Shown here: positions 1 through 6,871 of the stretch, one piece after another
Layout: every line of letters starts with the position of its first letter
How positions within the stretch are numbered: position 1 is the stretch's first letter
Assembly: GCA_028691595.1 (NCBI GenBank)
Contig: JAQUZA010000137.1
Span: 1 to 7,703 of the forward strand
DNA: 7,703 nucleotides
From: Candidatus Rifleibacteriota bacterium
Lineage (GTDB): Bacteria; Muiribacteriota; Ozemobacteria; Ozemobacterales; Ozemobacteraceae
Direction of reading: 5' to 3'
The notes under the pieces: generated by a model
Database searches by the model: none
Told to the model about the DNA's origin: nothing
What the model saw: only the letters and a program-made list of their open reading frames with translations
Position numbers and translations under genes: made by a program

Positions 1-1630
1 TACTGACCCCAAGAATGGTGTGAGCTTTCGGAATCTGGTCGCGAATAAGGCTGATTGCCTTGAGGGTTTCTGCTGCCGAGCTGCGCAATTCGGCATCACC
101 GCTGGCCACCGTAAAGGTCAGCGGGTCAAAAATCATGTCTGAGTCACGAAAAGCAAACTCTTCTTTGAGAATGCCTCTTATTTTTTGAGCAATTTCGAGC
201 TTCCTGGCGGCGGTTTTAGCCATACCCTCTTCGTCAATTGTGAGGCAGATAAGGGCGGCACCAAATTGTCTGGCAAGGGCAGCAATGGTTCTGAGGCGGC
301 TGCCACCGTCTTCGAGATTCACTGAATTGATAACACAGCGGCCGCCATGGTTTTTGAGAGCCACTTCAATGGCTGCCGGGGAAGTTGAATCGATAACCAG
401 GGGCAGATTAACCTGCGATGCAAACATCGGAACAAGCTTCTTCATGTCAGCAACTTCGTCGCGGCCAACGAAAGCTACGCACAGGTCTACGAGATGTGCG
501 CCGCCGCGAGCCTGTTCGCGACCCATGGAAGTCATTCCGGCAAAATCTTCGGCCTCGAGCAGGTCACGAAACTGTCGGGCACCATTGGCATTCGTACGTT
601 CGCCGATCAGCGCCGGGGCGGGGTTCTGGCGCAAGGACACGGCAGTGAAAAGGCTTGCTGCCATTGCCTGTCTTTTAGTCTGGCGCGATGCCGGCTTTAA
701 AGCAGAAACCTGCTTGACGACTTCTGCAAGATGCTCAGGGCGGGTGCCGCAACAACCGCCGACCATATTTACCCCATATTCACTGACAAACCGACGGTGA
801 AAAGAGGCAAATTCAGCAGGGGTCATGCGATAGAACGGTTTTCCGTCAACATTTTCAGGGAGACCAGCATTTGGCATTACCCCGACGGCGCGCGGCCAGT
901 ATTCAGCGAGATGCGCCACATGTCTGACCATCTCAAGGGGGCCGGTTGCACAGTTGATGCTGAGCATATCGATGAATTCATATGGTTCAAGGGCGGCGAC
1001 GATGGCGCTCAGATCGCTGCCAACGAGCATATTGCCAGAAGGCTCAAGGGTTACCGATACCACAACGGGGCAGCGATATCCCCGAGCTTTAAACAGTTTC
1101 TCGGCAGCGTAAAGAGCTGATTTAATCTGCAGCAGGTCCTGGCAGGTTTCGATCTGAAAAATATCGATTTCGGCATCGAGAAGGGCTTTCATCTGCTCTT
1201 CGTAGGCCGCGGCCATATCGTCAAAAGAAATATTACCAAGAGATGGCAACATCGAGGTGGGCCCGATAGAACCGGCAATAAGCGGGTGGTAGGCAGTCGG
1301 AACTGCATCTATTGCTTCACGCGCCATTTCGACTGCTCTGCGGTTAATCTCTTCGACCCGATCTTCGAGACCATATTCACGCAGGGTTATTCGGGTGCCA
1401 CCAAAAGTGTTTGTTTCGAGAACGTGGCAACCAGCCTCAAGAAAAGCCTTATGAACCCTGATAACCGCTTCGGGGCAGAAAAGATTCAGGGCTTCGCTGC
1501 AGCCATCGCGCCCGCCGTAGTCTTCGGAGCCAAGGCCCTGAACCTGAAGATTGGTGCCCATGGCACCATCATAGATCAAAACGCCCTGCTGCAAAAGATT
1601 GTGAAATTCTTCGGGACTAACTGGTTTCAT
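1..1630 (-). CDS. metH: Cobalamin-dependent methionine synthase MetH, N-terminal part (C-terminus beyond window)
   Basis: Transfers a methyl group from 5-methyltetrahydrofolate through cobalamin to homocysteine, giving methionine and tetrahydrofolate in the cytoplasm. The frame is open from an ATG at 1630 to the window edge (543 codons visible), so the gene is partial at its 3' end. Residues about 1-310 form the homocysteine S-methyltransferase barrel: DGAMGTNLQ near 21-29, ETNTFGGTR at 72-80, and the zinc ligands C227 (NCATG) and C293-C294 (GGCCGT). A linker leads to the pterin-binding domain from about 340: GERTNANG at 343-350, VGRDE at 388-392, IDSTSP at 413-418, INSVNLEDG at 434-442 and LTIDEEGMAKT at 463-473, all typical of MetH. 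The cobalamin-binding and any reactivation domains should lie off-window. A GGAG at 1637-1640 sits 6 nt before the ATG, and the gene starts 11 nt after the MTHFR stop, so co-transcription is very likely. Confidence 0.96.
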   Translation of the reverse strand, partial: MKPVSPEEFHNLLQQGVLIYDGAMGTNLQVQGLGSEDYGGRDGCSEALNLFCPEAVIRVHKAFLEAGCHVLETNTFGGTRITLREYGLEDRVEEINRRAVEMAREAIDAVPTAYHPLIAGSIGPTSMLPSLGNISFDDMAAAYEEQMKALLDAEIDIFQIETCQDLLQIKSALYAAEKLFKARGYRCPVVVSVTLEPSGNMLVGSDLSAIVAALEPYEFIDMLSINCATGPLEMVRHVAHLAEYWPRAVGVMPNAGLPENVDGKPFYRMTPAEFASFHRRFVSEYGVNMVGGCCGTRPEHLAEVVKQVSALKPASRQTKRQAMAASLFTAVSLRQNPAPALIGERTNANGARQFRDLLEAEDFAGMTSMGREQARGGAHLVDLCVAFVGRDEVADMKKLVPMFASQVNLPLVIDSTSPAAIEVALKNHGGRCVINSVNLEDGGSRLRTIAALARQFGAALICLTIDEEGMAKTAARKLEIAQKIRGILKEEFAFRDSDMIFDPLTFTVASGDAELRSSAAETLKAISLIRDQIPKAHTILGVS

Positions 1631-1641
1631 CTGGTTCTCCG

Positions 1642-3483
1642 TTACCGGTTCAAGACTTCAATGACCTTGAGCACACTTTCGACACGGCCGAAAGGCACGC
1701 TGACCTGAACGCCATCAACCATGGGGCGCACTCTCTCAAGTGCTTCACGGGCAATGGCTATACCCTCTTCGCGCTGGGCTTCAATTGTATCTGCCTTACG
1801 CATTCTACTGAGCAATTTTTCGGGCACTGATGCCCCTGGCACTTCGTTGTTCATGAATTCAGCATTTTTAAGACTGGCAAGAGGCCAGATCCCCGCGAAC
1901 AGAGGTATTCTGACGTGACTGATCCGCTCAAGAAACCTTTCAAGCAGGTCAGTGTCAAAAACCGGCTGGGTTATGGCAAACTCAGCACCGGCGTCAACTT
2001 TCCATTCAAAGCGGCTGACTTCAAGATCGAGATCGATGGCACCAGGGTTTGCGCCCACCCCACAGACAAATCCGGTTGGCTTGCCGATTGGGTTATTTCC
2101 AAGATCGCGGCCATGATTCAAACGATGAATAACGTTGACCAGGCCGATAGAATCGATATCGAATACCGCAGTGGCCTGGGGGTAATTACCAACCTTGGGC
2201 GGGTCACCGGTTATAGCAAGAATATTGCGCAGGCCAAGGGCGTAGGCACCCAGCAAATCTGATTGAATGCCGAGAATATTGCGGTCACGGCAGCAATAGT
2301 GAAGAATTGTCTCAATACCAACGCGCTTTTCGATCAGCAGAGACATGGCAAGTGGGCTCAGCCTTGCCGAAGCACGGGGACCGTCAGGAATGTTTATGGC
2401 ATCGATACCGGCATCTTTGAGTTGCTGAGCACGCTGAATCACGGCTTCAGCCTCACAGCCTTTCGGCGGGGTAAGCTCGGCAGTAACTATAAACTTTTTG
2501 TCGGCAAGTTTTTTTCCGAGGGATGATTTTTCTTCAATACTGACGATTTCAATATTGGCATCGGCATCATCTTTCTGTTTCAGACTCTGGAAAATTTCTT
2601 TCTTGCCGCCTGGGGTCAAAGACCTGGCAGCGTTTGCAACCCACTTGATATGTTCTGGGGTTGTACCGCAGCAGCCACCCACAATTCTAACGCCAAGCTG
2701 AATGAAACGCCTGGCGTATTCCCCGAAGTATTCAGGATTACAAAGATAAATCATTCGCCCGTCGACAACCTTCGGCAAGCCGGCGTTGGGCTGAGCGATA
2801 AGGTTCAGAGTAGTAAGGGCGCGCATTTTTTCCATGGCATCGAACATCGTTTTTGGCCCGACTGAACAATTAAGGCCGATCACATCGGCTCCCCACATTT
2901 CGAGTTTCGGGGTAAATACATCTACGCTCGTGCCATAAAGAGCATTGCCGTCTTCATTTATGGTCATCGAGGCGATAATGGGCTTGTCAGTCAATTTTCG
3001 GATTGCAATGATCGCCTGATGGATTTCGTTAAGGTCATAAAAAGTTTCGAGAATGAACAGATCAACACCACCGGCCAGTAAGCCGCTCGCCTGCTCGGAA
3101 AACGCCGCTTCGGCCTCTTCTATTGAAGTTTTGCCCCATGGCTCGATTCGTATGCCCAGCGGACCGATCGAACCGGCAACCCAGGCTTTGTCGGCAGCTA
3201 CTTCGCGCGCCAGCTTGGCGGCCTGGAAATTAATAACCTCGAGTTTGTCGGCAAGGCCATGCGGAGCAAGTTTAAAACGGTTGGCCCCGAAGGTATTTGT
3301 TTCAAGAACCATCGCCCCGGCGGCCAGATATTCGCGGTGGACTTCCTGGATCAGGGTGGGCTGCGAAAGGTTCAGCTCATCATACACCCTGTTTATATAG
3401 ACACCCTTTTCATAAAGCCTGGTGCCCATTGCCCCGTCAAAAACCACAATATTACGATCGACGAATTCTCTAAAATCCTGCAA
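1642..3483 (-). CDS. Bifunctional homocysteine S-methyltransferase / 5,10-methylenetetrahydrofolate reductase (YitJ type)
   Basis: A 613-residue fusion. Residues about 1-290 are a homocysteine S-methyltransferase barrel: DGAMGTRL at 16-23, ETNTFGANR at 61-69, and zinc ligands C206 (NCSVGP) and C271-C272 (GGCCGT). A charged linker (about 292-325) leads to an MTHFR barrel from about 328 to the end: AELTPPKG with likely catalytic E336, HYCCRDRN at 395-402, AITGDPPKVG at 423-432 (D427 likely contacts folate/FAD), FAITQPVFD at 502-510 and AGIWPL at 530-535. The MTHFR half reduces methylenetetrahydrofolate to 5-methyltetrahydrofolate, the substrate of MetH encoded just downstream. The methyl donor of the N-terminal half is uncertain in this family. 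The start is TTG: no in-frame ATG lies upstream, AGGAG (3493-3497) is 9 nt away, and the domain begins at once. The stop at 1642-1644 is 11 nt from metH. Confidence 0.95.
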   Translation of the reverse strand: MQDFREFVDRNIVVFDGAMGTRLYEKGVYINRVYDELNLSQPTLIQEVHREYLAAGAMVLETNTFGANRFKLAPHGLADKLEVINFQAAKLAREVAADKAWVAGSIGPLGIRIEPWGKTSIEEAEAAFSEQASGLLAGGVDLFILETFYDLNEIHQAIIAIRKLTDKPIIASMTINEDGNALYGTSVDVFTPKLEMWGADVIGLNCSVGPKTMFDAMEKMRALTTLNLIAQPNAGLPKVVDGRMIYLCNPEYFGEYARRFIQLGVRIVGGCCGTTPEHIKWVANAARSLTPGGKKEIFQSLKQKDDADANIEIVSIEEKSSLGKKLADKKFIVTAELTPPKGCEAEAVIQRAQQLKDAGIDAINIPDGPRASARLSPLAMSLLIEKRVGIETILHYCCRDRNILGIQSDLLGAYALGLRNILAITGDPPKVGNYPQATAVFDIDSIGLVNVIHRLNHGRDLGNNPIGKPTGFVCGVGANPGAIDLDLEVSRFEWKVDAGAEFAITQPVFDTDLLERFLERISHVRIPLFAGIWPLASLKNAEFMNNEVPGASVPEKLLSRMRKADTIEAQREEGIAIAREALERVRPMVDGVQVSVPFGRVESVLKVIEVLNR

Positions 3484-3492
3484 TTCGGTTAA

Positions 3493-3497
3493 CTCCT
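3493..3497 (-). promoter_or_regulatory. Ribosome binding site supporting a TTG start
   Basis: AGGAG on the minus strand, 9 nt before the TTG at 3481-3483. No ATG or GTG in the same frame fits the domain start better, so this site decides the start of the homocysteine methyltransferase/MTHFR gene. Confidence 0.75.
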
Positions 3498-3518
3498 GCT
3501 AATGCAAATTCGGGCACA

Positions 3519-3547
3519 ATAATGCGGTATTTCGCCACGGCTGTCAA
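3519..3547 (-). promoter_or_regulatory. Sigma-70-type promoter of the MTHFR-metH operon
   Basis: A perfect -35 box TTGACA (3542-3547) is followed by a 17-nt spacer and a -10 box CATTAT (3519-3524; 4 of 6 consensus). Transcription would start near 3512, leaving a leader of about 29 nt. That is too short for a SAM or cobalamin riboswitch or a T-box. The -35 box lies only a few bases beyond the U-tract of the protease terminator, so the two units are tightly packed. The assignment rests on sequence match only. Confidence 0.75.
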
Positions 3548-3553
3548 GCTTGT

Positions 3554-3599
3554 GGCAAAAATAAACCGGCCCGGAAAACAAAGTTCTCCGGGCCGGTTT
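3554..3599 (-). terminator. Rho-independent terminator of the S8 protease gene
   Basis: A perfect 13-bp inverted repeat (3563-3575 and 3587-3599; arm AAACCGGCCCGGA) encloses an 11-nt loop. On the minus strand the stem runs into TTTATTTTTGCC, a U-rich tract. The stem starts 11 nt after the protease stop codon. On the plus strand only four T follow the stem, so the minus orientation is favoured. Confidence 0.9.
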
Positions 3600-3610
3600 T
3601 GCGAAGCGGT

Positions 3611-5140
3611 TTATTTGTGGAGTTCTCTGGCGGTTCTGGCAGAAGTTGCTTCTTTAAGCAGGCTGGTTGCTGCTTCGCCACCGTTTTGTGAAACAGTGAT
3701 AGCAAGAGCTCTGAACTGACCTTCGTCGAGAGAGCTGGCGCGTTCAATGATAGAGCGTGCCAAGGGAGCGGCAAGCGGAGATACCGGCTGCATGCCGATC
3801 AAGGCGCGCTCGGCATGAATAGCTGATTCATAGGCATCAAATGCAGAAGCGAGGCTTGAATTCTGCAGAATTTTTTCGACTATTTTATAAGCGTCGACCA
3901 GGCCGGAACCGAACTTTCCGTCTTTGCCGGCAGCGCCTAGGTCTTTAGCGTTTTCTTCGGCAATAAGGCGTGCCTGATCAATGGTCAGAGTCGGGTCAGC
4001 CTGAAACATCAGCGCTGCAACGCCGGCCATATGCGGGCAGGCCATCGAGGTGCCGCTGTTGCTTACCAGGCCACCACCAATGGCGCAGGAAATGATCTGA
4101 TCGCCAGGAGCAGCGATGTCTGGTTTCATAAGGGGGTTGCCATCCCAGGCAACGGGGCCCTGACTGCTGAAATATGCAAGAGTGTCAGTTTTGGTAGTCG
4201 CGGCAACAGCCCATGACTGCGGGAAAGCTGCGGGAGTGCCTACTTTTCCACCCCACATACCATTGTTACCAGCGGCAAAAACAGGAAGAATGCCGGCATT
4301 AACCCAGTTTTCGACGGCAACCCAGAAGGTTTTGCTGGTAGAATCATTTGAGCCCCAGGAGTTGTTAATAAGCTTAGGGCCATCATTGGTTTCGGCAATT
4401 CCGTCAGGATCGAGCATCCACTGCATGGCGTTAAGAAGAATATCTTCGGTCGTGCCACCCTTTGAGTCAAAAACACGGCCCACGATAAGTCTGGCACCTG
4501 GAGCTACACCAACGCCATTTGAACCTGCAACTGAACCACACACGTGAGTTCCGTGACCCTGACCGTCAGTTGGTTCTGTGGCTGCTTCGGGGGTAAAATC
4601 TTTGAAGCCCATGATTTTTCCGTCAAAAGCGGGGTGTTTGCCATCGATACCGGTATCGAGAACGCCAACAAGAACGCCGGCCCCGTCGATTCTGAACTGC
4701 TGCCAGACTTCGGGTGCGCGAACCTTCTGAATACCCCACTGAATGACTGCCGGATCATTTTTAACAGCCTTTTTAGCGATGTCTTTTTCGACGAAAATTT
4801 TGTATTCAGATTTTTTTACTTCGGCAACGTTCGGCAGCCGGGAAATCCGCTTGATTTCGGCTTCTGAAGCGTCAATCGCAAAAGCGTTGGCTATCCAGAG
4901 CGGGGTTACATTAGCCTTCATCGGGGATTTAACAACCTTGTTCAAACCGGCCAGATTCTTGCGCAGATTCTGCTGAAGATGGCTGATGACGGTTTCACGA
5001 GGAGGATTATTTACTTTCAGTGCTTCCTGTTCGAAGCGAACAATATATCTGGAGGTGTTTGCCTCATCAGCCATGGCTGAATAGCCGGGAAACAAAGCAG
5101 CGGCAAGGGCAAGACCAAGAACAGCACAACCTTTTCTCAT
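3611..5140 (-). CDS. Secreted subtilisin-type serine protease (peptidase family S8) with inhibitor-like propeptide
   Basis: A 509-residue secreted endopeptidase. A signal peptide covers about residues 1-24 (basic start, Ala/Leu-rich core, likely cleavage after AMA). Residues about 30-118 look like an I9-type propeptide (RYIVRFEQE at 31-39), which normally aids folding and blocks the active site until cleaved. The catalytic domain spans about 130-425 with the full triad in order: D162 (GVLDTGID), H196 (GHGTHVCGSVAG) and S365 (NSGTSMACPHMAG), with oxyanion N292 (AAGNNG). The last 80 residues (about 430-509) are an Ala- and Glu-rich, probably helical tail that I do not recognise. C201 lies next to the catalytic-His motif. 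The ATG at 5140 follows AGGAG (5153-5157) at 12 nt, rather long. The gene has its own promoter and terminator, so it is monocistronic. The substrate is unknown; nutrition and envelope turnover are both possible. Confidence 0.95.
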   Translation of the reverse strand: MRKGCAVLGLALAAALFPGYSAMADEANTSRYIVRFEQEALKVNNPPRETVISHLQQNLRKNLAGLNKVVKSPMKANVTPLWIANAFAIDASEAEIKRISRLPNVAEVKKSEYKIFVEKDIAKKAVKNDPAVIQWGIQKVRAPEVWQQFRIDGAGVLVGVLDTGIDGKHPAFDGKIMGFKDFTPEAATEPTDGQGHGTHVCGSVAGSNGVGVAPGARLIVGRVFDSKGGTTEDILLNAMQWMLDPDGIAETNDGPKLINNSWGSNDSTSKTFWVAVENWVNAGILPVFAAGNNGMWGGKVGTPAAFPQSWAVAATTKTDTLAYFSSQGPVAWDGNPLMKPDIAAPGDQIISCAIGGGLVSNSGTSMACPHMAGVAALMFQADPTLTIDQARLIAEENAKDLGAAGKDGKFGSGLVDAYKIVEKILQNSSLASAFDAYESAIHAERALIGMQPVSPLAAPLARSIIERASSLDEGQFRALAITVSQNGGEAATSLLKEATSARTARELHK

Positions 5141-5174
5141 ACTCTTATGGTACTCCTTAAGAAGGTAATAGATA

Positions 5175-5204
5175 ATATTAACATGCCATAACTTTTATTC
5201 ACAA
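5175..5204 (-). promoter_or_regulatory. Extended -10 promoter of the S8 protease gene
   Basis: The -10 box TAATAT (5175-5180) is directly preceded by TGT, giving an extended -10 (TGn) element. A -35-like TTGTGA (5199-5204) lies 18 nt upstream. A strongly A/T-rich stretch beyond it (about 5210-5230) could act as an UP element. The predicted start near 5168 leaves a leader of about 28 nt. Confidence 0.6.
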
Positions 5205-5240
5205 CCGCAAATTGCAAAAATTAAAAAAGTTGCCCCCTTC

Positions 5241-5280
5241 AAAAATGCAAAAGGACCCGGAATCAATCGGGCCCTTTTGC
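5241..5280 (-). terminator. Rho-independent terminator after the 44-residue gene
   Basis: Arms 5247-5259 and 5268-5280 (13 bp, 8-nt loop) pair fully on the minus strand if one G-U wobble is allowed. The same position is an A-C mismatch in plus-strand RNA. The stem ends in CUUUUGCAUUUUUG on the minus strand. It begins 27 nt after the TGA of the small gene, which supports that gene being a real transcription-unit end. Confidence 0.8.
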
Positions 5281-5307
5281 GTTCTGGGAGGGTGTACTTC
5301 GGGTCAG

Positions 5308-5442
5308 TCAACCAAAGCGTTGTTTGCGGCACCTGAGGGTACGCAGATAAGCTTCTTTGTATTTGTTGAAGTCGCGAAAGCTTTCGTTGCCGGAGCCTGA
5401 TTTGTAGCAAATATCGCGGTCTGGGCAATTGCTGCAGTTCAT
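5308..5442 (-). CDS. 44-residue cysteine-motif small protein of unknown function
   Basis: I do not recognise a family. The protein begins MNCSNCPDRDICYKSG and has four cysteines: C3, C6 and C12 (C-x2-C-x5-C) and C38. This spacing equals the three clustered [4Fe-4S] ligands of FNR and the last three of WhiB proteins, each of which has a further distal cysteine. Zinc binding is equally possible. The C-terminal third is basic (K27, K29, R34, R37, R39, K40, R42), which would suit nucleic-acid or acidic-partner contact. It has no signal peptide or membrane segment. Reality as a gene rests on an excellent ribosome binding site (AAGGAG at 5449-5454, 6 nt before the ATG) and a terminator 27 nt after the stop. 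It lies 148 nt downstream of waaA and may be read from there or from a weak promoter of its own. Metal binding is inference. Confidence 0.75.
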   Translation of the reverse strand: MNCSNCPDRDICYKSGSGNESFRDFNKYKEAYLRTLRCRKQRFG

Positions 5443-5495
5443 AATTTTCTCCTTATTTATGGTTCTACTTTAGTTATCGGCATTTTTTGCCCGAC

Positions 5496-5525
5496 ATTGT
5501 AGAGAAAGGAAAGATCTTGGGTCGA
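5496..5525 (-). promoter_or_regulatory. Possible promoter of the 44-residue gene
   Basis: A -10-like TACAAT (5496-5501; 5 of 6) and a weak -35-like TCGACC (5520-5525; 4 of 6) are separated by 18 nt. The leader would be about 46 nt. A 12-bp dyad (5524-5535) overlaps the -35 box. No terminator separates this site from waaA, so read-through from upstream is an alternative. Confidence 0.35.
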
Positions 5526-5590
5526 AAGCACTTTCAGATTGAAAATCGACATAAATAAAGCGTCAGGGCAGAGGCGCAACCCCAAAGAGT

Positions 5591-6871
5591 TTATTTCAGC
5601 CTGGCGGCGGTTACTGCAGCTGCGAAAGTTTTCTCAAGGCATCCGCGGCTTTCTTCGAGAACACCATCTGCGGCAAGAACTTGCTCTTCAGCCGCATTTC
5701 TATCATTCAGAAGTCGATTAACCGCATTTAAAAAAGTTTCGGCGGTTTCAACGATGCCAATCCCATTTTCTGACTGAAGTTGTGAAACTATGTCGGCAAA
5801 ATTTCTGCAGTTAGGGCCCATCAACAAAGGGACATGCTGTTGAATAACCTCAAGCGGGTTATGGCCGCCAACACTCTGGTCAATTGAACCGCCCACCAAG
5901 GCGGCATCGGCGAGGCGGTACACGGAGGCCAGTTCGCCCATGGTGTCGAGAATCATAACTTCAGAGCTACAATCTGTATTCAGAGCACTTCTCAAACAGG
6001 TATTCAAACCGCTGTTCTGGAGTTCCTGCTGCCATTTCTGGCCGTTCGCAGGGTTTCTTGGCGCAATGATCAGAGCAACTCTGTTTTCTGAGAATTGCCT
6101 GAATGCCGGCTGCAAAATTTTGAATTCAGAAGGATGAAGAGAGCCAAGAACGACACAAGGCCTCTGATTAACCCATCGTTTGATGGCACTCAAATCGACA
6201 TCAGAGGAGGGTGTGAGATCAGCCTTCATATTGCCAAGAATTTTTATCTGATCGGGCCGGGCCCCGATTTCAAGCAATCTGGAAGCATCGGTCGTGGTCT
6301 GTACTGCCAGAAGAGCAAAAGCACCAAAAACGACTTCTCCGAGGCCATTGAAACTACGGTAAAAACGCGCAATCTTTTCGCTGATGCGCCCGTTAATGAG
6401 CAGAAGAGGAATATTTCTTTTCTGGCATTGCCATGAAAATTCCGGCCAGAAATCAGTTTCGGCAACAAACACGGCAGATGGCTTCCAGCGGTTAAAAACC
6501 CGATTCATGAACACCGGGTTGTCGAGGGGAAAATAAGCCACAATGTCGGCCTGCTGACGCTTAACGATGCCGGCATAAACATCTGGATGAGTTGTAGTGA
6601 ACGCTATCTGAAAACCCGGAAACCGTCTTTTCAGCTCTGCGGCAAAACCGGCCGCAACCATAGATTCACCCATCGAGACACCGTGAACCCACAGCACAGG
6701 TTTCTGGGCAGGAGTAACAAAACCAAGATAATCTTTGAACCCTATATTAATGCGGCGGCTGAATTTTCCAAGAAACGGAACCGAGGCGGCGGCACTCATG
6801 GAAACAAAGCCGTGCAGCAGGCGGTAAGTCTGAAGAGCAGCAAAGGCCCGTGCACTTAACTCAATTGCCAT
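5591..6871 (-). CDS. waaA: 3-deoxy-D-manno-octulosonic acid (Kdo) transferase WaaA/KdtA
   Basis: Adds Kdo from CMP-Kdo to the tetraacyl lipid A precursor at the inner membrane, starting the LPS inner core. From the ATG at 6871 the protein has 426 residues, close to the E. coli enzyme (425). Residues about 6-34 are the hydrophobic N-terminal membrane anchor. GVSMGES at 64-70 holds the likely catalytic base E69; ETDFWP at 138-143 matches ETELWP of the family. The second GT-B half shows ILGNMKAD (211-218), SLHPSE (244-249), PRNP (271-274), DTMGEL (309-314), VGGSI (326-330) and GGHNPLE (335-341), which build the CMP-Kdo site. Whether it adds one or more Kdo cannot be read from sequence. An in-frame ATG at 6955 exists, but it adds 28 residues lying inside the upstream gene, ahead of the family's usual start. 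The chosen start overlaps that gene by 11 nt and has only a weak ribosome binding site, suggesting translational coupling. Confidence 0.94.
   Translation of the reverse strand: MAIELSARAFAALQTYRLLHGFVSMSAAASVPFLGKFSRRINIGFKDYLGFVTPAQKPVLWVHGVSMGESMVAAGFAAELKRRFPGFQIAFTTTHPDVYAGIVKRQQADIVAYFPLDNPVFMNRVFNRWKPSAVFVAETDFWPEFSWQCQKRNIPLLLINGRISEKIARFYRSFNGLGEVVFGAFALLAVQTTTDASRLLEIGARPDQIKILGNMKADLTPSSDVDLSAIKRWVNQRPCVVLGSLHPSEFKILQPAFRQFSENRVALIIAPRNPANGQKWQQELQNSGLNTCLRSALNTDCSSEVMILDTMGELASVYRLADAALVGGSIDQSVGGHNPLEVIQQHVPLLMGPNCRNFADIVSQLQSENGIGIVETAETFLNAVNRLLNDRNAAEEQVLAADGVLEESRGCLEKTFAAAVTAARLK

Noticed and set aside
240..1708. Several plus-strand open frames (240-800, 731-1120, 1286-1708)
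   Set aside because: They lie antisense to the clear metH frame, have no family motifs, and show the low-complexity Arg/Ser/Ala make-up expected of antisense shadows.
1915..2526. Plus-strand open frames opposite the MTHFR gene
   Set aside because: Antisense to well-conserved MTHFR motifs; no ribosome binding site or recognisable domain.
3484..3610. SAM or cobalamin riboswitch ahead of the methionine operon
   Set aside because: The only strong structure is the protease terminator, and the leader after the promoter is too short.
5212..5400. A 62-codon plus-strand frame
   Set aside because: It crosses the terminator stem, which is best formed on the minus strand, and no plus-strand ribosome binding site supports it.
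5195..5428. A 77-codon minus-strand frame overlapping the small gene
   Set aside because: It runs through the terminator hairpin and the protease promoter, has an unlikely Arg/Leu-rich composition and no ribosome binding site. The 44-residue frame has a strong one.
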